Positions 1 to 11,900 of a stretch of DNA of 64,000 nucleotides are shown piece after piece. The notes below the pieces were generated by a model. It saw only the letters and a program-made list of their open reading frames with translations, had not been told where the DNA came from and did no database searches. Positions within the stretch are counted from its first letter, which is position 1. Every line of letters starts with the position of its first letter. The DNA comes from Chionoecetes opilio (Eukaryota > Arthropoda > Malacostraca > Decapoda > Majidae), in contig JACEEZ010003584.1 of NCBI GenBank assembly GCA_016584305.1, positions 1 through 64,000 of the forward strand, read 5' to 3'. A program made the translations under genes and the position numbers.

Positions 1-31
1 TATATATATATATGATATATATCATATATGA

Positions 32-76
<45 letters not shown>

Positions 77-129
77 TGTATATATTTATATATATATAGT
101 ATATATATATATAATATATATATATATAC

Positions 130-207
<78 letters not shown>

Positions 208-232
208 ATACATAGATCATATAGATCTACTA
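1..232. repeat. (AT)n microsatellite
   Basis: Nearly pure alternating AT with occasional interruptions. The open frame across it (Tyr/Ile-rich) is only a product of the repeat and is not a gene. Confidence 0.95.
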
Positions 233-317
233 AGATCTATATAAATATTACGGTAGAATGACATCAAACAAATATAGAAGAAAATATCTATAATAATATA
301 AGCGAAAGTGTGTGTGT

Positions 318-411
<94 letters not shown>

Positions 412-578
412 ATAGGTTCCGCCCCCCGTGGCGCAATCCCATCATATGGCACAGTTTTGGAACCAGGTTGACCAGGGGAAGGTTTTAAGGCCATTTTGGG
501 GATGATCCGATCTTTTTTTTTTTTTTTTTTTGCAGTCTATTAGCGAGAATTGTGAAAAAAAAGTGAGTTGCGAGAATT

Positions 579-1457
579 CCAATGATCTGAAACTCGAGAA
601 ATGCCAGTGGTCGCTGGCAGTTTTAACTCAAAGGTTGGTCTACTGTGTTTTGGCTCCGCGACTAATATTTTTCATAAATTAATTTCGCGATAAACATTGA
701 TGCACCGCATCTGAATACAAAAAGATATAGTTCTTCTGTTGTTCTACTAATTATATGGATGACATGCATTACGATGGAACGTTCTATAATAGCAATTTAA
801 TGCAAATTACTCGCCTCGAGTAGCAAAGCTTAATATATTTTTTACATGTATATTGTAGCATGTAAAATTTGGGCGATGTTCACACTGTTTTCTAAGACAG
901 TACTGCTGCGTCTGGCAAACGCTTGTCAAAATACAATAAGCAATGCCTTGGAAAAACGAAGAATAAAGAATGCCGAAATCGGCTTGTTGCTGCGACAATG
1001 TAGGTTATAATTGTGGAGGCGACGTGCCGCGGCGGGGAGTGGTGGGCGGGGAGATTGTGGCGGGGAGATTGAATCAAAACATTACGACTTCACGCGTCGA
1101 CTCATTGCACTTCCAGGCTTTCTATCTGATTGATACACAATAATAACAGGAAAATATGACTGCCTAGGTATAGATAACTTCTAAACATTCGTTATTGACT
1201 ATATAATATCATAGAGTAACATTTACCTCGCCTCCTCAACTATAACCTGCTTGGTTATTTAGTTATATACAATGTTTTACAGAATCAGGCTTCTATACAA
1301 TATACATATAGAAGAAAATCGTTCTTAATATTATACTTTTGTGTTTTAAGTGCAGTGGAATAAGCCCATATTTTGTTTTCCAGTAGACCAACTTATTATC
1401 AAAAAAGTGAGTTAAAACTGCCAGCGACCCCTGGCATTTTGGGTTCCAGTTCTCTCG
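579..1457 (+). mobile_element. Non-autonomous TIR element, 'flip' copy 1, inserted in the composite unit
   Basis: This 0.88-kb segment interrupts the composite unit and is flanked by AATT on both sides (575-578 and 1458-1461). Its ends are inverted repeats of about 75-80 bp sharing the core tggcagttttaactca and then ttggtctactg. The same segment occurs at 22216-23052 in the opposite orientation, inside the same flanks. Two other units (near 19942 and 20749) have the flanks joined with no insert. No transposase is encoded. The superfamily is unassigned: AATT could be a 4-bp target duplication, or part of it could belong to the element. Confidence 0.75.
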
Positions 1458-1477
1458 AATTGAGGAAACCTTGATGT

Positions 1478-1668
1478 AGGGTGATGGTGGGGTGATGGGT
1501 AATGGGTGTGGGGTGATGGGTGAGTGAATGGGTGGGGGGTGATGGGTTGGGGGTGATGGGTGATGGGTGAGGAAATAGGTGGGGGGTGATGGGTAATGGG
1601 TGAGTGAATGGGTGTGTGGTGATGGGTAATGAGTGAGTGAATGGGTTGGGGGTGATGTGAATGGATTG
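1478..1668 (+). repeat. Minisatellite, gggtgatgggtaatgggtgagtgaat-type
   Basis: A tandem G-rich repeat of roughly 25-35 bp units built from gggtgatgggt, aatgggtgagtgaat and gggtgggg. It matches the core of the three other composite units. On the minus strand it gives a His/Pro/Ser-rich frame that is not a gene. Confidence 0.9.
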
Positions 1669-1853
1669 GCGTTAATACATACATTTCTACATCCATGATT
1701 TCAGGAAAGTTAGAAGGGGCTATCTGGAGAGTTTGTGTTTGGTGGGCCGAGGCCCACCAATAGCCCTCCGCAGGAGCTAGCCAAAAAGTCCGCCCGGAGG
1801 GCGGCTTTGCGGCTAGTATACACATAAAGTAACAAAGCACGTACGGAGAGGAC

Positions 1854-1854
<1 letters not shown>

Positions 1855-1922
<68 letters not shown>
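1855..1922. repeat. (GA)n microsatellite
   Basis: Uninterrupted GA dinucleotide run. It directly precedes a LINE scrap. Confidence 0.95.
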
Positions 1923-1927
<5 letters not shown>

Positions 1928-1937
1928 TCTGGCTTTC

Positions 1938-2085
1938 AGCCGGTCGCGAATTCCAAGGTCCAGCAGGTGTTTGGAGGCTTACTAGATGAAACAGTAGTCT
2001 GTTCAGTGTCCATGCGTGCTGCGAGGACATTGAAATCTTGGAAAGTTTTACATACCTTGGTAGCGCCCATACCTGTGGAATTCCG
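1938..2085 (+). pseudogene. LINE reverse transcriptase scrap
   Basis: The sequence matches, at nucleotide level, two separated parts of the LINE at 56700-59420: the stretch around gtgtttggaggcttactagatgaaacagta (58080-58109) and the stretch catgcgtg..gcgaggacattga just after its Tigger insertion (59000 onwards). Here the two parts are adjacent with only a few extra bases, so this scrap comes from a LINE copy without the insertion. It is far too short to be functional. Confidence 0.7.
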
Positions 2086-3063
2086 AAGATATGTTTAATT
2101 TTTCCTTGTATATGTATAGTTTTAGACTGCATGTGTTATTATACAGAAGAATATGTAAACTGTAAATTTAAAATGAGAGTGAAACTGCCTTTTCCTACCT
2201 ATATATTTTGTAGAATGATATAGTTAGATTTAAAATGTCAGATTCTTGAGATTTTAAAGGGAGAAAAAAATTGTGGTGGACAGCTCTTACCAAATCACTA
2301 CTAGGGGTGGACGACATCAAAAAAGGTTGAAGAGCACTGCGCTAGAACAAGGCAGAGTAGAACTAAGAGTCATAATCAGTAATTTCATATACCCCCCAAC
2401 TTTAATTCGGTCTCAACTCCCCCAATACCTTATTCATGGGATTCCCTGCGAAATATGCTTGTGTAGTATTTACTGAAATGGCTTTCCAAAATGTTAGTAA
2501 TATACAAAACAAGACAGTCAGCCAAACATACAGAAAAGGGTGTTTTTATTAAGATATTTTACTTGCTAATCATACAAGAAGTTTACAAGAAAGGGATGAA
2601 ATACATTTCTCAATTTCCTCTGTGGATTATTAAACGTGACTAAATGAAACTACTGCAACCTTTCCTTGGATTATTTTATATTTATCTATTCATCTATTGA
2701 TCATATATAGAGTCTTTTTTTTGTTGCAATAAGGCAATGTTAGAAACGATAATCCCTTTTGGCCTTTTTATTGTATGTCTTTCTTGTTAGCTTCCTCTCA
2801 AGCATTGCTTTGATCCCACATTGCGTCTGTGGGGAAAGGTAAGTAAGCTATAGGCTAGGGATTTTTAATGATATAATAATGATGGAGCAGAAAAACGGTA
2901 TAAAAAAAATGAATGAAAATATTTTTGTTTGTGCTTGGTTACTGCAGTCACTTCGATTGTATCGTGATAAATCATATTGATAACAGTAACTACTACTGCC
3001 ACTACTACTACAATTAGTATTACTTTTCCTACTAAAGTAGTAGATTGCAAGTACAACTAGACT
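2086..3063. other. Intergenic AT-rich DNA, no gene seen
   Basis: Mostly AT-rich single-copy-looking sequence. Around 2275-2345 there is a motif (gtggacgacatcaaaaaaggttgaagagcactgcgc) reminiscent of hAT-type terminal sequence, but I found no partner end. No supportable exon. Confidence 0.5.
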
Positions 3064-3064
3064 T

Positions 3065-3417
3065 TGGGGAGGCGGTAGCGGAGTGATTAGCGTCTCCGAC
3101 TGGCGTTCTCGGTGACCCGAGTTCGATCCCCGAAGAAAACCAAAACCTTTATGCACCGTCGATTGGCCTAAGAACACCCACATGCCCTGCCCATCAACTC
3201 TACATTCGATTGCGAGTGCATCGGAGGACACAGGTGGGCGGCATGAGCCTCTAATCACAGGCGCCTCTATAAAAATCCTGCCTGCGCCACCACGGGCGAG
3301 GACCCAAACCATCACAGCCCTCAAATGAACCTCCAGAGCCTACCATCCGAGCCCTGGATCGAACTTTCTACCACTGCCTACAGGCGCTATAGGCACAAAT
3401 GTAAAAAAAAAAAAAAA
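3065..3417 (+). mobile_element. tRNA-derived SINE, copy 1
   Basis: The 5' part looks like a tRNA gene: an A-box-like tagcggagtgattagc near 3077 and a B-box gagttcgatcc at 3119-3129. A tRNA-unrelated body follows, and the element ends in poly-A (about 3403-3417). Two more copies with the same order are at 25234-25512 and 47316-47652. It would be transcribed by RNA polymerase III and mobilised by a LINE. The second-arm distances and the long body exclude a functional tRNA. Confidence 0.85.
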
Positions 3418-3424
3418 TAGTGAT

Positions 3425-3550
3425 ATTACCACTTCTACTTTTAGTGGTAGAAGTAGAAGTAGCAGTATTAGTAGTAGTGGTAGTAGTAGTTATAATAGTA
3501 GTGGTAATTATATATATCATAATCATTATTATTATTATTATTATTATTAA

Positions 3551-3587
<37 letters not shown>

Positions 3588-3640
3588 GTATTATTATTAT
3601 CATTACTATCATTAGTAGTAGTTGTACTAGTAGTACGCAC
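3425..3640. repeat. Trinucleotide microsatellite (GTA / ATT)
   Basis: GTA-rich repeats on both sides of a long (ATT)n run (about 3518-3612), starting right after the SINE poly-A tail. The poly-Ile/Val frames are artefacts of the repeat. Confidence 0.9.
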
Positions 3641-4270
3641 GAGTAGCAGCAGTAACACTGTACTTGTAACTTACCACCTGATACGATACGTTCGAAGTGT
3701 ATTCACCAGCCACGCATTTCATATGAGAAGTTTTCATCGAGGTCATCGTTGTCTTTCCCTGTTTCTTGCTTGCCCCGGTGATGTAGATGTTATGACTAGT
3801 GCCTACAGCAGCTCAAGTTGCCGGAAAACTCAGTTGTAATAATAACAATTGAGAGATAATGTTTGCCAGGTGCTCTTACTAAGGACTTTGATTTCTTTTC
3901 TTGTGTTTTACTGTTCACGAAGGGCAATGCATCTAATCATTGTGGGGTTGGGTAGTGACCGGTCTGCTACGTACCCAAATGGTCACCAATGGACCCGTTT
4001 ACTCACACCTAAAACACGGAGTATTATAAAGCTTTGGGTGCAATATAGGCTACATATCACTGTACTCATATTCTTTTTGCTGAGAAATGCACCATAAATT
4101 AAATATATGGCCTTTTTGGGGCCAAAATATCACAACACGGCGGAACGCGCTGTGATTGGTTGTGACTAGTAACTGCAGACTCAGATCTCGCCTGATCAGC
4201 TGATCGGCTTGTTTTGGCTCAGCAAACCGCAAATTATAGTTTTTATTTTACTAACCTAACTAACCTTACT
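3641..4270. other. Unassigned intergenic DNA
   Basis: Mixed-composition sequence with short frames lacking recognisable motifs. Near 4240-4275 it has actaacctaactaacc-type repeats leading into the first foldback. No gene supported. Confidence 0.4.
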
Positions 4271-4853
4271 AACTTGCATTACCCCTACTACCGCAAGATG
4301 ACCAGTAATCCTCCTTCAAGTGATGTAGTAGGTATCACTGTGTTTGTGAATATGTAAGTTGTAGTTTATAAGGAAAAAGTGGATAGACAGAGCGAAGTGG
4401 CCCGTGACACCAGACAAGTGATGACTTCTGGATCGGCATTCCTTATAGGGAGCTTAAATGAACCTGCAATGACACTGTACAGCTAGACAGATAGACGAAC
4501 TCATAGAGGAACAGGTAGAAATGTATGGTTAGTAAAGGTTGTAGTGGTGAGTAGAGTGACGAAGGGTGTGTTTTGCTTATGTGGGGAAAGAAAGCCATAC
4601 ATTTCTACCTGTTCCTCTATGAGTTCGTCTATCTGTCTAGCTTTACATGTCATTGCAGGTTCATTTAAGCTCCCTATAAGGAATGCCGATCCCAGAAGTC
4701 ATCACTTGTCAGGTGTCACGGGCCACTTATCTCTGTCTATCCACTTTTTCCTTATAAACTACAACTTACATATTCACAAACACAGTGAATACCTACTACA
4801 TCACTTGAAGGAGGATTACTGGTCATCTTGCGGTAGTAGGGGTAATGCAAGTT
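4271..4853. mobile_element. Long inverted repeat (foldback 1)
   Basis: The arms 4271-4528 and 4595-4853 (about 258 bp each) are nearly perfect reverse complements, separated by a 66-bp loop. The left arm begins aacttgcattacccctacta and the right arm ends with its complement. Transcription would give a long hairpin RNA. No protein-coding capacity was recognised. It could be a foldback-type transposon or a local inverted duplication. Confidence 0.85.
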
Positions 4854-5612
4854 GGTGTATTAGTAGGTAGTACATAATAGTAGCGGCCGCTTGACAGCTG
4901 TTTTGCTCTGTTGTCTAAGCTAGTGACGTCACAACATGGCGCCAGTCGTTTTAGAGCGTATACATTTTCCTGTACTTAAATTGGCTGTATCATCAAAAAT
5001 ACTGTTCACATAGAAAAATCAACATCACTGCCCAACTATATGAGGCTTGAAGATGTCAAATCAATCCTTACCTCAAGTAGAGTAAATGGGTCCATTAGAT
5101 CGTATCCTTGCCAGAAGCAAAGATTTGAACCGAACGCAATGGCTCGGTGCAGCAAATTATTGTATCCAAGCTATCTAAACGACACAACTACGGGTCTCGT
5201 TCAGAAATTCCAAACGTTGACAATATTTCTGCATCCTCATAATGTTCACCGACTGTCTGACACATCTAATAGATACTTTAGGAACAGGAACCAATAGGAA
5301 CCAATGTCAAAGAAATTACTTTGCAGCTGCTGACGTGGAACGGAATTTACATACATGTAAATTGAACGTCTGTGTAATAATCGTGAGTGCAAGACGAACG
5401 TTTATTGTGACATTGTGTTTTAATAGAAATTTAGAAACACTCTTATACATTTCTGTTCACAAATCTATGTAATTTACTGGGGATCCTTAGGTTGAAATCA
5501 GCCTGAGGGTATTTGTTATTACCCACCACAGATTCATCATGTTCCGTGGAGTTTCAAGAAACAAAATATATTTTATTACTTTGAATCGTAAGAAAAAACG
5601 CTACGTTCTTGG
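4854..5612. other. Unassigned intergenic DNA
   Basis: Only short frames with no motif I recognise. A NotI-type site (gcggccgc) is near 4884. Nothing further is supportable. Confidence 0.4.
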
Positions 5613-6257
5613 AATACTCTAGAACACTGAGCTCGATCTGCCATCTGGTGGCCGTCTGGGAACTTCCCGGCACCTCAGAATGTCGGGTCTCGGGATGTCG
5701 GGCTTGACTTATTTTCCATTATTCCCTACCAAACCAGCTACAATTAAGTGTTGTCATGGTCAACATAGGCTTATGCAAAATGAAAATATACGAGTTTTAC
5801 ATTATTCATGGCGTTATAACGAGGATTGTTGGCAAAATAGAAGCATTCGACCACAGGTGTCCTACAGTATTCTACTAAATACTGTAAAGGAATGATTAAA
5901 GGCGGGTGTATGGGTTAATATTACCTCCATGTATGCAAAGAGAAGGTAATATTTACCTATACACCCGCCTTGAAGCATTCCTCGACTGTATTTAGTAGAC
6001 TATTGTAGGACACCTGTGGTCGAATGCTTCTATTTTGCCAACGATCCTCGTTGTAACGCCATGAATAATGTAAAACTCGTATATTTTCATTTTGTATAAG
6101 CCTATGTTGACCATGACAACACTTAATTGTAGCTGGTTTGGTAGGGAATAATGAAAAATAAGTCAAGCCCGACATCCCGAGACCCGACATTCTGAGGTGC
6201 CGGGAAGTTCCCAGACGACCACCAGATGGCAGGTCGAGCTCAGTGTTCTTGAGTATT
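5613..6257. mobile_element. Long inverted repeat (foldback 2)
   Basis: The arms of about 310 bp (5613-5926 and 5943-6257) are close reverse complements with a loop of only about 16 bp. The outer ends are aatactc..gaacactgagctcga and its complement; the inner ends are ggttaatattacct and its complement. The frame on either strand across an arm is an incidental open frame. The sequence is unrelated to foldback 1. Confidence 0.85.
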
Positions 6258-6434
6258 GCTGTCGATGGCGGTGTTTGATGTTTTTTATATTGTTGGTTAT
6301 TACTTGTTTCATTGCTTTCATAGGTGTTTGTTGCTGGGCTGTTGTGGTGCATGGTGGTTTGGTTTCTTGTTTGATAGTTAATTTGTCCATGTTGTCATCG
6401 TTGTTGTATGTTGCTGCATGTTGATGTTGTTTAT

Positions 6435-8109
6435 TGTAATGCCCATTCTTCGGGAGCTGATAGTATGAGAATTATTATTATAAATTCCCGATCTATGTCT
6501 TGTCATAGGTAATTTTTTTCTCTATTTCTCAGAGGACGGTGACTCATCGCCCTGCTATCATTACCACCATTTTGTTTATCTTCTATCCTTCTTTTTCCGC
6601 ATTGCTTTCTTCCTTCTTTCACAATTCACACCCCTCTCTCTCCCTCACATGCCGTTGCGCGTCCAAATTCCGTGGGTAATTATTCTGCGATCAGTGATAA
6701 CTACTGATGTCGTTCTTTTATCTTTTGCCCAGGAGCCATCTGGTCAGACCCAGGAACTCTCCCGAGTCCTTAACGTCCTCAAATATCCCTATCGTTATCG
6801 GTTATGGTCATATATGGGCGTGTAGTAAGGATTCCCCGCTAAATTAGCCACCAAAAATCTAAGCAAGACTTCAATACAGCCCACCTCGCTCTGAAACATG
6901 TGTTCGGATGTCGATACTTACTGTAAAACCGAAGGCCTTCGTGAACATTAGATCAGATATTAAGTTCGTGCTACATCAAAGTAAACTGGTTGGTATTAGG
7001 GGCGGCCTTCGGGATCGCGGTTTTCATTACTTAAATATTAGTGTCCTGAGCTTATAATTTGTTGTTCCTTTAAGTGTCACCACAGGCTTTCCCAACAAGT
7101 TCTTTTTTTCTTGGCGCGGAAGCCTTAGGACACCGCAGTCTTTCCTCTCCACTCTTCAAGGTAAGAATATCGCTCCGAGCTCCGGTGGTTTTTCCTCCCT
7201 TAGTGTATTTACATCTATTATTTCTATATAAATCTATAGGTACGTCGGTGTCACTAGAAGGCATAGATGTTCCGCCCAGGTCCTTTAAGTGTTTTTTATA
7301 AAGAGTCTTCCCCATCTCCACTCTTCAAGGCCGTACGGTGTCGCCTTCAGAAAGCCACATGGTTTTACTGTACACCACACGACACTGTCGCGCATATTCC
7401 TTTCTCTACTAGATACCTATCTTCCATGTAGTGTTTATCATATTATATTATGTTACCTATTGTAGGGCATGCACTGAATAGAATTCAGTGAAGTAGGTTT
7501 ATGCTCAGAAGAAGCTGTTTATACTCATCACTAAGGAAGATTTCCCTAGTCGAAGCGTGAGTCGGCATTTGCTTATGTCAAGTAGAGTTTTCTCGATATA
7601 GTGTTAACCCTTATATCTGAGATGATCTCAGTGAGAGACTTACCTGTTTACAAAATAAATAGGATTTCATTTACAAATATAGTTCTTGTGTTATTATGCC
7701 AAACCCAGTGTATCTGAGTTAGGAGAAATACTTCCCCACTTCCAAAAAGAGTTCCGCCGTTACTATGATTAAAAGAACCCCTAGTACCCGACCGACGACT
7801 ACCAAGAATCAATCTATGTATAATATTAATCTAACGTGCCCCGGGAGTAATCATAGCGAAATACTCTCCCGGGCTGGGTGGCACTAATCCCTAACCTAAA
7901 CTTATTAATCCTCCCCTTAAGTATACACCCTTGTTCAGTACTCTCCGTGGGTGAGAATTGGTCCACTACAATCAATAGTGAAGTCAGAAGAACTAAGTTT
8001 AAATACTCCCGTCAAGTTGTAATCATTTATCAATCATCCCAAATAATTATCAATTCAGTAACGGTTGACGAGTTATAATTCCCACACTTCACCAAATTTC
8101 CGTCACACA
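6435..8109 (+). repeat. 5' LTR of the Ty3/gypsy-like element
   Basis: It aligns along its whole length with 14241-15903, including gtcttccttctttcaca-type blocks, the ttggcgcggaagcc block near 7113, AATAAA-containing caaaataaat near 7651-7660, and the end ccgtcacaca. Divergence is mostly small indels. The AATAAA would be the expected polyadenylation signal. Confidence 0.85.
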
Positions 8110-8110
8110 C

Positions 8111-8128
8111 TGGTGACGGATAGCGGTG
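8111..8128 (+). promoter_or_regulatory. Candidate primer binding site
   Basis: The sequence tggtgacggatagcggtg starts one base after the 5' LTR. A TGG-initial PBS next to the LTR is the usual arrangement for tRNA-primed LTR elements. The tRNA was not identified. Confidence 0.5.
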
Positions 8129-8699
8129 GGTTTATTATTTCCCCCTTACAAATAACAATATCACATTGGGCAAATAGCTAGAAGACCAAAATTCAGAGAA
8201 AAAATGTACAAAGTTTCATTGTTGGACACAGTCAAATTCCCCAACATTCAACGTCCCAGGCACGAACTTTAAGATTTTTAGGAAACCAAAGGGGAGGAAA
8301 ACGCAAATTCCTTCTTCTCCAGATAAAGGCTGAATTAGTTTCCTGGAATGCCACATGATCTATGCATTTGTGGTTTAGGTAGGAATATATTGCCGACGCA
8401 TAGATCCTGGTTCTCTTGCTGACACTATCAGGAATTACGCGCACATAGAGAGGATTTTGAGGCGGTAGTGTGCAGACTGGCTTAATCGAACCACGTATCT
8501 CTTTCCGAAAGAGGACCCATTCATCAGAAAATATAAGAAAGTGCAAAATTCTATAATAAAGCATAAGCACGCAGGACGCAACCAAATAATTCATTAATTA
8601 CATCACTGTACGCAAACACTTGGCATCCCGACGGTGTTCATTGGATAATGGAGGGGAAATAAAGTAAATAACAAATTAAGACAGTAATCAGGGGTCCAC

Positions 8700-9925
8700 C
8701 TGGAGCTGAATGAACCGAACTACGGCGAGATCACCCTTGGTAGCACGGGAATCCCGAGTGCCGCTGGTAGTGGCCGACCGGCACACGATATCGAAATCTC
8801 TACCTGCATCTACAAGAATTTTTTCCTCCGACGGATCATGAGTTGGAGCAATTTATTTTCGGGGTAAAGGAGGAGGAGAAGGAGACGGAAGTAGAAGCCC
8901 CAGCAGAGCTAGAATTTTAGGTGGGAGTTACCAGCACAACTAAATCCAGGACCTTCCTCCTTAGCCTGCTCCATCATGCCACAGATAGCGTGCAACAACA
9001 AAATCCAATGACCCTTTCGATAACCCTAATCATCCACGGATAGCGTGAAGAGGGACTCTTCCAACTCGAGATATTTCCAGTGCTAAGAATTACATCAACT
9101 ACAAGGCTTTGCGCAAACGCCCGACCCAATGTTCTTTGAATTATTGGAACAATGTAGCCTCAGCGACGCAACGCGCATCCAAATTGCAAAGGGAGGTGTT
9201 GCCCAGAATTCTCCATCTTAATCCATAATTATCAGCAAACCAAAAAGGTGACACATGGTCGGCTCTTAAAAATCTGTTTCATAACCGAGTTTCACCACCG
9301 AAGGGATTTGTAGATAGAGCCTGGCAATAGTTGGAGCAATGATTATGACTGGGAGAATCTCCTCAAGCGTTCACAACACCGTTTTATTTGTCCAACATGC
9401 GGTGATCGCGACAAAACTCCCCAGAAAAATTCCCCTACAGAGAAAGAACAATAAAGGAAAATTGTGGTATGGACTACCAATCACATCGCGAGAAATTAGA
9501 GGATTTCCTCGATTGAAGGTATGCCACTAAGAAATTCCTAGACCGCATGGAACACGAGCGGCAGAGACTGGAAGAACAGGACCGACACAAAGGATCACAT
9601 GATTCCACCCCAGGGATAAGGGAAAGGAAACGGGAGAGGAGCCATAAGCACACCGTTCCTCACCACCCTAAACCACCCTAGACGAGTAGAGGTTTAAACA
9701 ACAAATCCAAGAATTAAGGTCAAATTTTGGCCAAGCGAAACTAGAAAAATCACCTTCCCACGCGAGTGCTCACGGAGAAGCATTCACGCAAAAATATTGC
9801 GCTTATTGTCAGTCACCACGCTAGCCTTCCGGAGTGCTGGAGAAAACCTCCACCAGTCATTGTTTCGAATGTCGCAACCCGGTTTGTCGAGAGGAGATCG
9901 AACACTGTCCAGGGCGGTGCCCGGC
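8700..9925 (+). pseudogene. gag region remnant with zinc-knuckle-like cysteines
   Basis: By position this is gag. Between about 9788 and 9920 a + strand frame shows KYCAYCQ and, further on, HCFECRNPVC, spaced like degraded CCHC/CCCH nucleocapsid knuckles. Stop codons interrupt the frame. No capsid motif was recognised in 8700-9780. Confidence 0.45.
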
Positions 9926-10023
9926 AGTAGTCTCAACAGCAAATCGAAACTCCCTAGACAATCATCCTGACTAGACGTGACGATATTTTCCCCACTATCC
10001 ACGTAAATATAATTTTCCCAGTT

Positions 10024-10110
10024 ATACTCTATGTTCCATACGTCAAAGGTGAAGCCAGAGTGGACACAGGGATGCTGTTAATACTTTATCAGGATTACAG
10101 CAAAAGGCGA
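10024..10110 (+). pseudogene. Retroviral-type aspartic protease remnant
   Basis: A short frame contains the DTG active-site triplet (10063-10071) preceded by a hydrophobic strand, at the expected place between the gag cysteines and the reverse transcriptase. The frame is not continuous with its neighbours. Confidence 0.45.
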
Positions 10111-11049
10111 GTTGGTGGCGGATCGGAGGGGGATTATAATCAAGAATTCTACATACTATACTGACACATATCTCCACTCCTTATTCGCGTGCGATATGGA
10201 CATCACAGACAACACCAGAGTGAAAATCACACGTGGTCCTGTTAGTGTTTGGCACTCTGTGCTGCGATCGGTGACGTCGTGTCGAAAGAGTGAAATATAT
10301 CTGAGTGTCTCTCTTATACACAAAAGAGAGTGTCTGTGGCGGGTGAGGTAATTCTGGTGCTCGTGGGGACATCCTCACCAAGGAAAAAATTAACATGGGA
10401 TGGTAAGAGATTGCACAATTTGTGTCTCGAACATGCTATCTAGTGGAGATGATTGCTACTCAACCTGTATCGCTCTACATGGACCAGTGGACCACATCCG
10501 TCGAAAGGACAATCAAAGAACCAACTAAACCGGTGGAAGGCGGTGAAACAAAGACCTTTTCCCAATAATCTTCTCACTCCTGTAAGAATAACGCTTACCA
10601 TTCTGGTTTTCAGGCAGTTTAGAGGGAATGAGTCACCAGGTTCTATCTTCTGGTCTACCGCGGGACAAGATTAGTAAAACTAGTTACCCTTACGTGGTAC
10701 CAGTGTAGCAGAAATTTCAATTTTACATTCCCTTCACTAAATAATACTAAAAAGGAAAGAAATTTTTGTGCAAAGCACTATACTTGGATCATACGACACA
10801 GTGAATTCCTCACGCGAAAAAAATTAATTCTATTCATGAGTCCCACAATGACTTAATACCTGGTCATGATACACACAGCCGAAAGGAACCCGTACGCCAA
10901 GGTTAAAGAATAATCCAGGGACAAAAATGGAACACCTGACTGTTTCCAGAACCAATATTACAGCAAGTAATTCTCGAAAATGATCGCTTTTTCATCCTAG
11001 ATCCAATGAATTAGGATCTCATAACTGGTCCTCCGTTCCACATCAGGTG

Positions 11050-11900
11050 GAGGATCCTCAAGCCCATCGATGACCCTCGTATCGGTAATCCAGAGAAAGC
11101 CAAGGAGCAACTTTCACATATGCTGCAAGACATGGAAGAAAGAAATATCATGAAAGATCCGACGGACGCGTGGTTATCAATCACCGAATCGTATTGGTAA
11201 TCACCAGATGGTAGTAGAGATTGTGTCTAGACTATCGACCATAATAAACATCTCGCACCGACATCTATCCCCTTGCCACATTGGAAGAATTGGTCGAAAA
11301 CCGCAGGACAAAATATTATGTCACCTTAGACATGCGCGAAGCCATCGTCCAATCTTACTAGACGACGAAAGTCGCGACATTAGACCACTTTTCAGCGATG
11401 GTGTTACCTTATATCCGTTTGTTCGAATTCGAACGCCTACCATTCGGGTTAAACTCTCACCGCGATATTTTCCAGGTCGAATGCTTCAGTCTTCTCTCCC
11501 TTCTTCGAAGGATGGGTAAAAACTACCTAGACGTTTAATTCTATTGGGCTCCTACGTTTTCTCTTCTTTTGAACTTCTGAATCACTCTTCGAGTCCTTAC
11601 TAACCAATGGGGTTAAACTCAACCTCATTAGTGTACTTTGGACTTAAGGAAGTCACTTCCTCGGTCATCGGACTCGGCCGAAGGTAGTAACCGGCCTAAA
11701 GAACGTTGGAAGCCGTTCAAAAATGAAAAGCTTCCAAAACTGTAAAGGAAATTCGACGGGTTCATCTAGGGATGTGTTGTTTCTATAGGGAGCATGTTCC
11801 CTCGTTCGCGAAAGTTGCAGCTCACTTAACAATTTAAACAAGAGCTCCGTCCACTTTCACCGGACGGGGGAGTGTCACACGCCTTCGAAACATCTCAAGT
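11050..11900 (+). pseudogene. Reverse transcriptase remnant (Ty3/gypsy-like)
   Basis: Pieces in shifting frames match the family pattern: a KEQLSHMLQDMEERNI helix, SPDGS, a PLPH segment, FERLPFGLNS near 11420-11455, and NYLDV at about 11518-11535 where the catalytic Y-x-DD is expected. The second Asp of that box is lost, and several stops lie in the domain. Confidence 0.7.

Larger units (their letters stand above)
297..1830 (+). repeat. Composite repeat unit, copy 1 (TG tract + poly-T + minisatellite + GC hairpins)
   Basis: Order of parts: the head aagcgaaagtgtgtgtg, a (TG)n run (about 308-409), a short conserved block (ctataggttcc to gatccgat), a poly-T run near 512-531, the block gcgagaattgtgaaaa, an inserted TIR element (579-1457), a gggtgatgggtaatgggtgag minisatellite (about 1478-1668), then a conserved tail beginning acatttctacatccatg. 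The tail ends in two GC-rich inverted repeats (ggtgggccgaggcccacc and ccgcccggagggcgg) just before gcggctag. Three more copies lie at 19722-23656, also bordered by AT-rich DNA. A central tandem repeat and a 3' hairpin resemble non-autonomous Helitron/Helentron (DINE-like) elements, but no Helitron protein or canonical end was seen. Confidence 0.7.

Noticed and set aside
12..215. Tyr/Ile-rich open frame in the first 215 bases
   Set aside because: It is the translation of an (AT)n microsatellite; many similar frames occur in the other AT tracts.
3065..3140. Functional tRNA gene
   Set aside because: A- and B-box sequences are present, but the segment is the head of a repeated SINE with a long body and poly-A tail; a complete cloverleaf was not found.
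4271..6257. CRISPR array or bacterial-style repeat
   Set aside because: The repeats are long inverted arms, not short direct repeats with spacers, and the DNA is eukaryotic.
5957..6352. 131-residue frame over foldback 2
   Set aside because: The same residues appear in a + strand frame in the opposite arm because the arms are complements; the codon pattern and lack of motifs argue against a gene.
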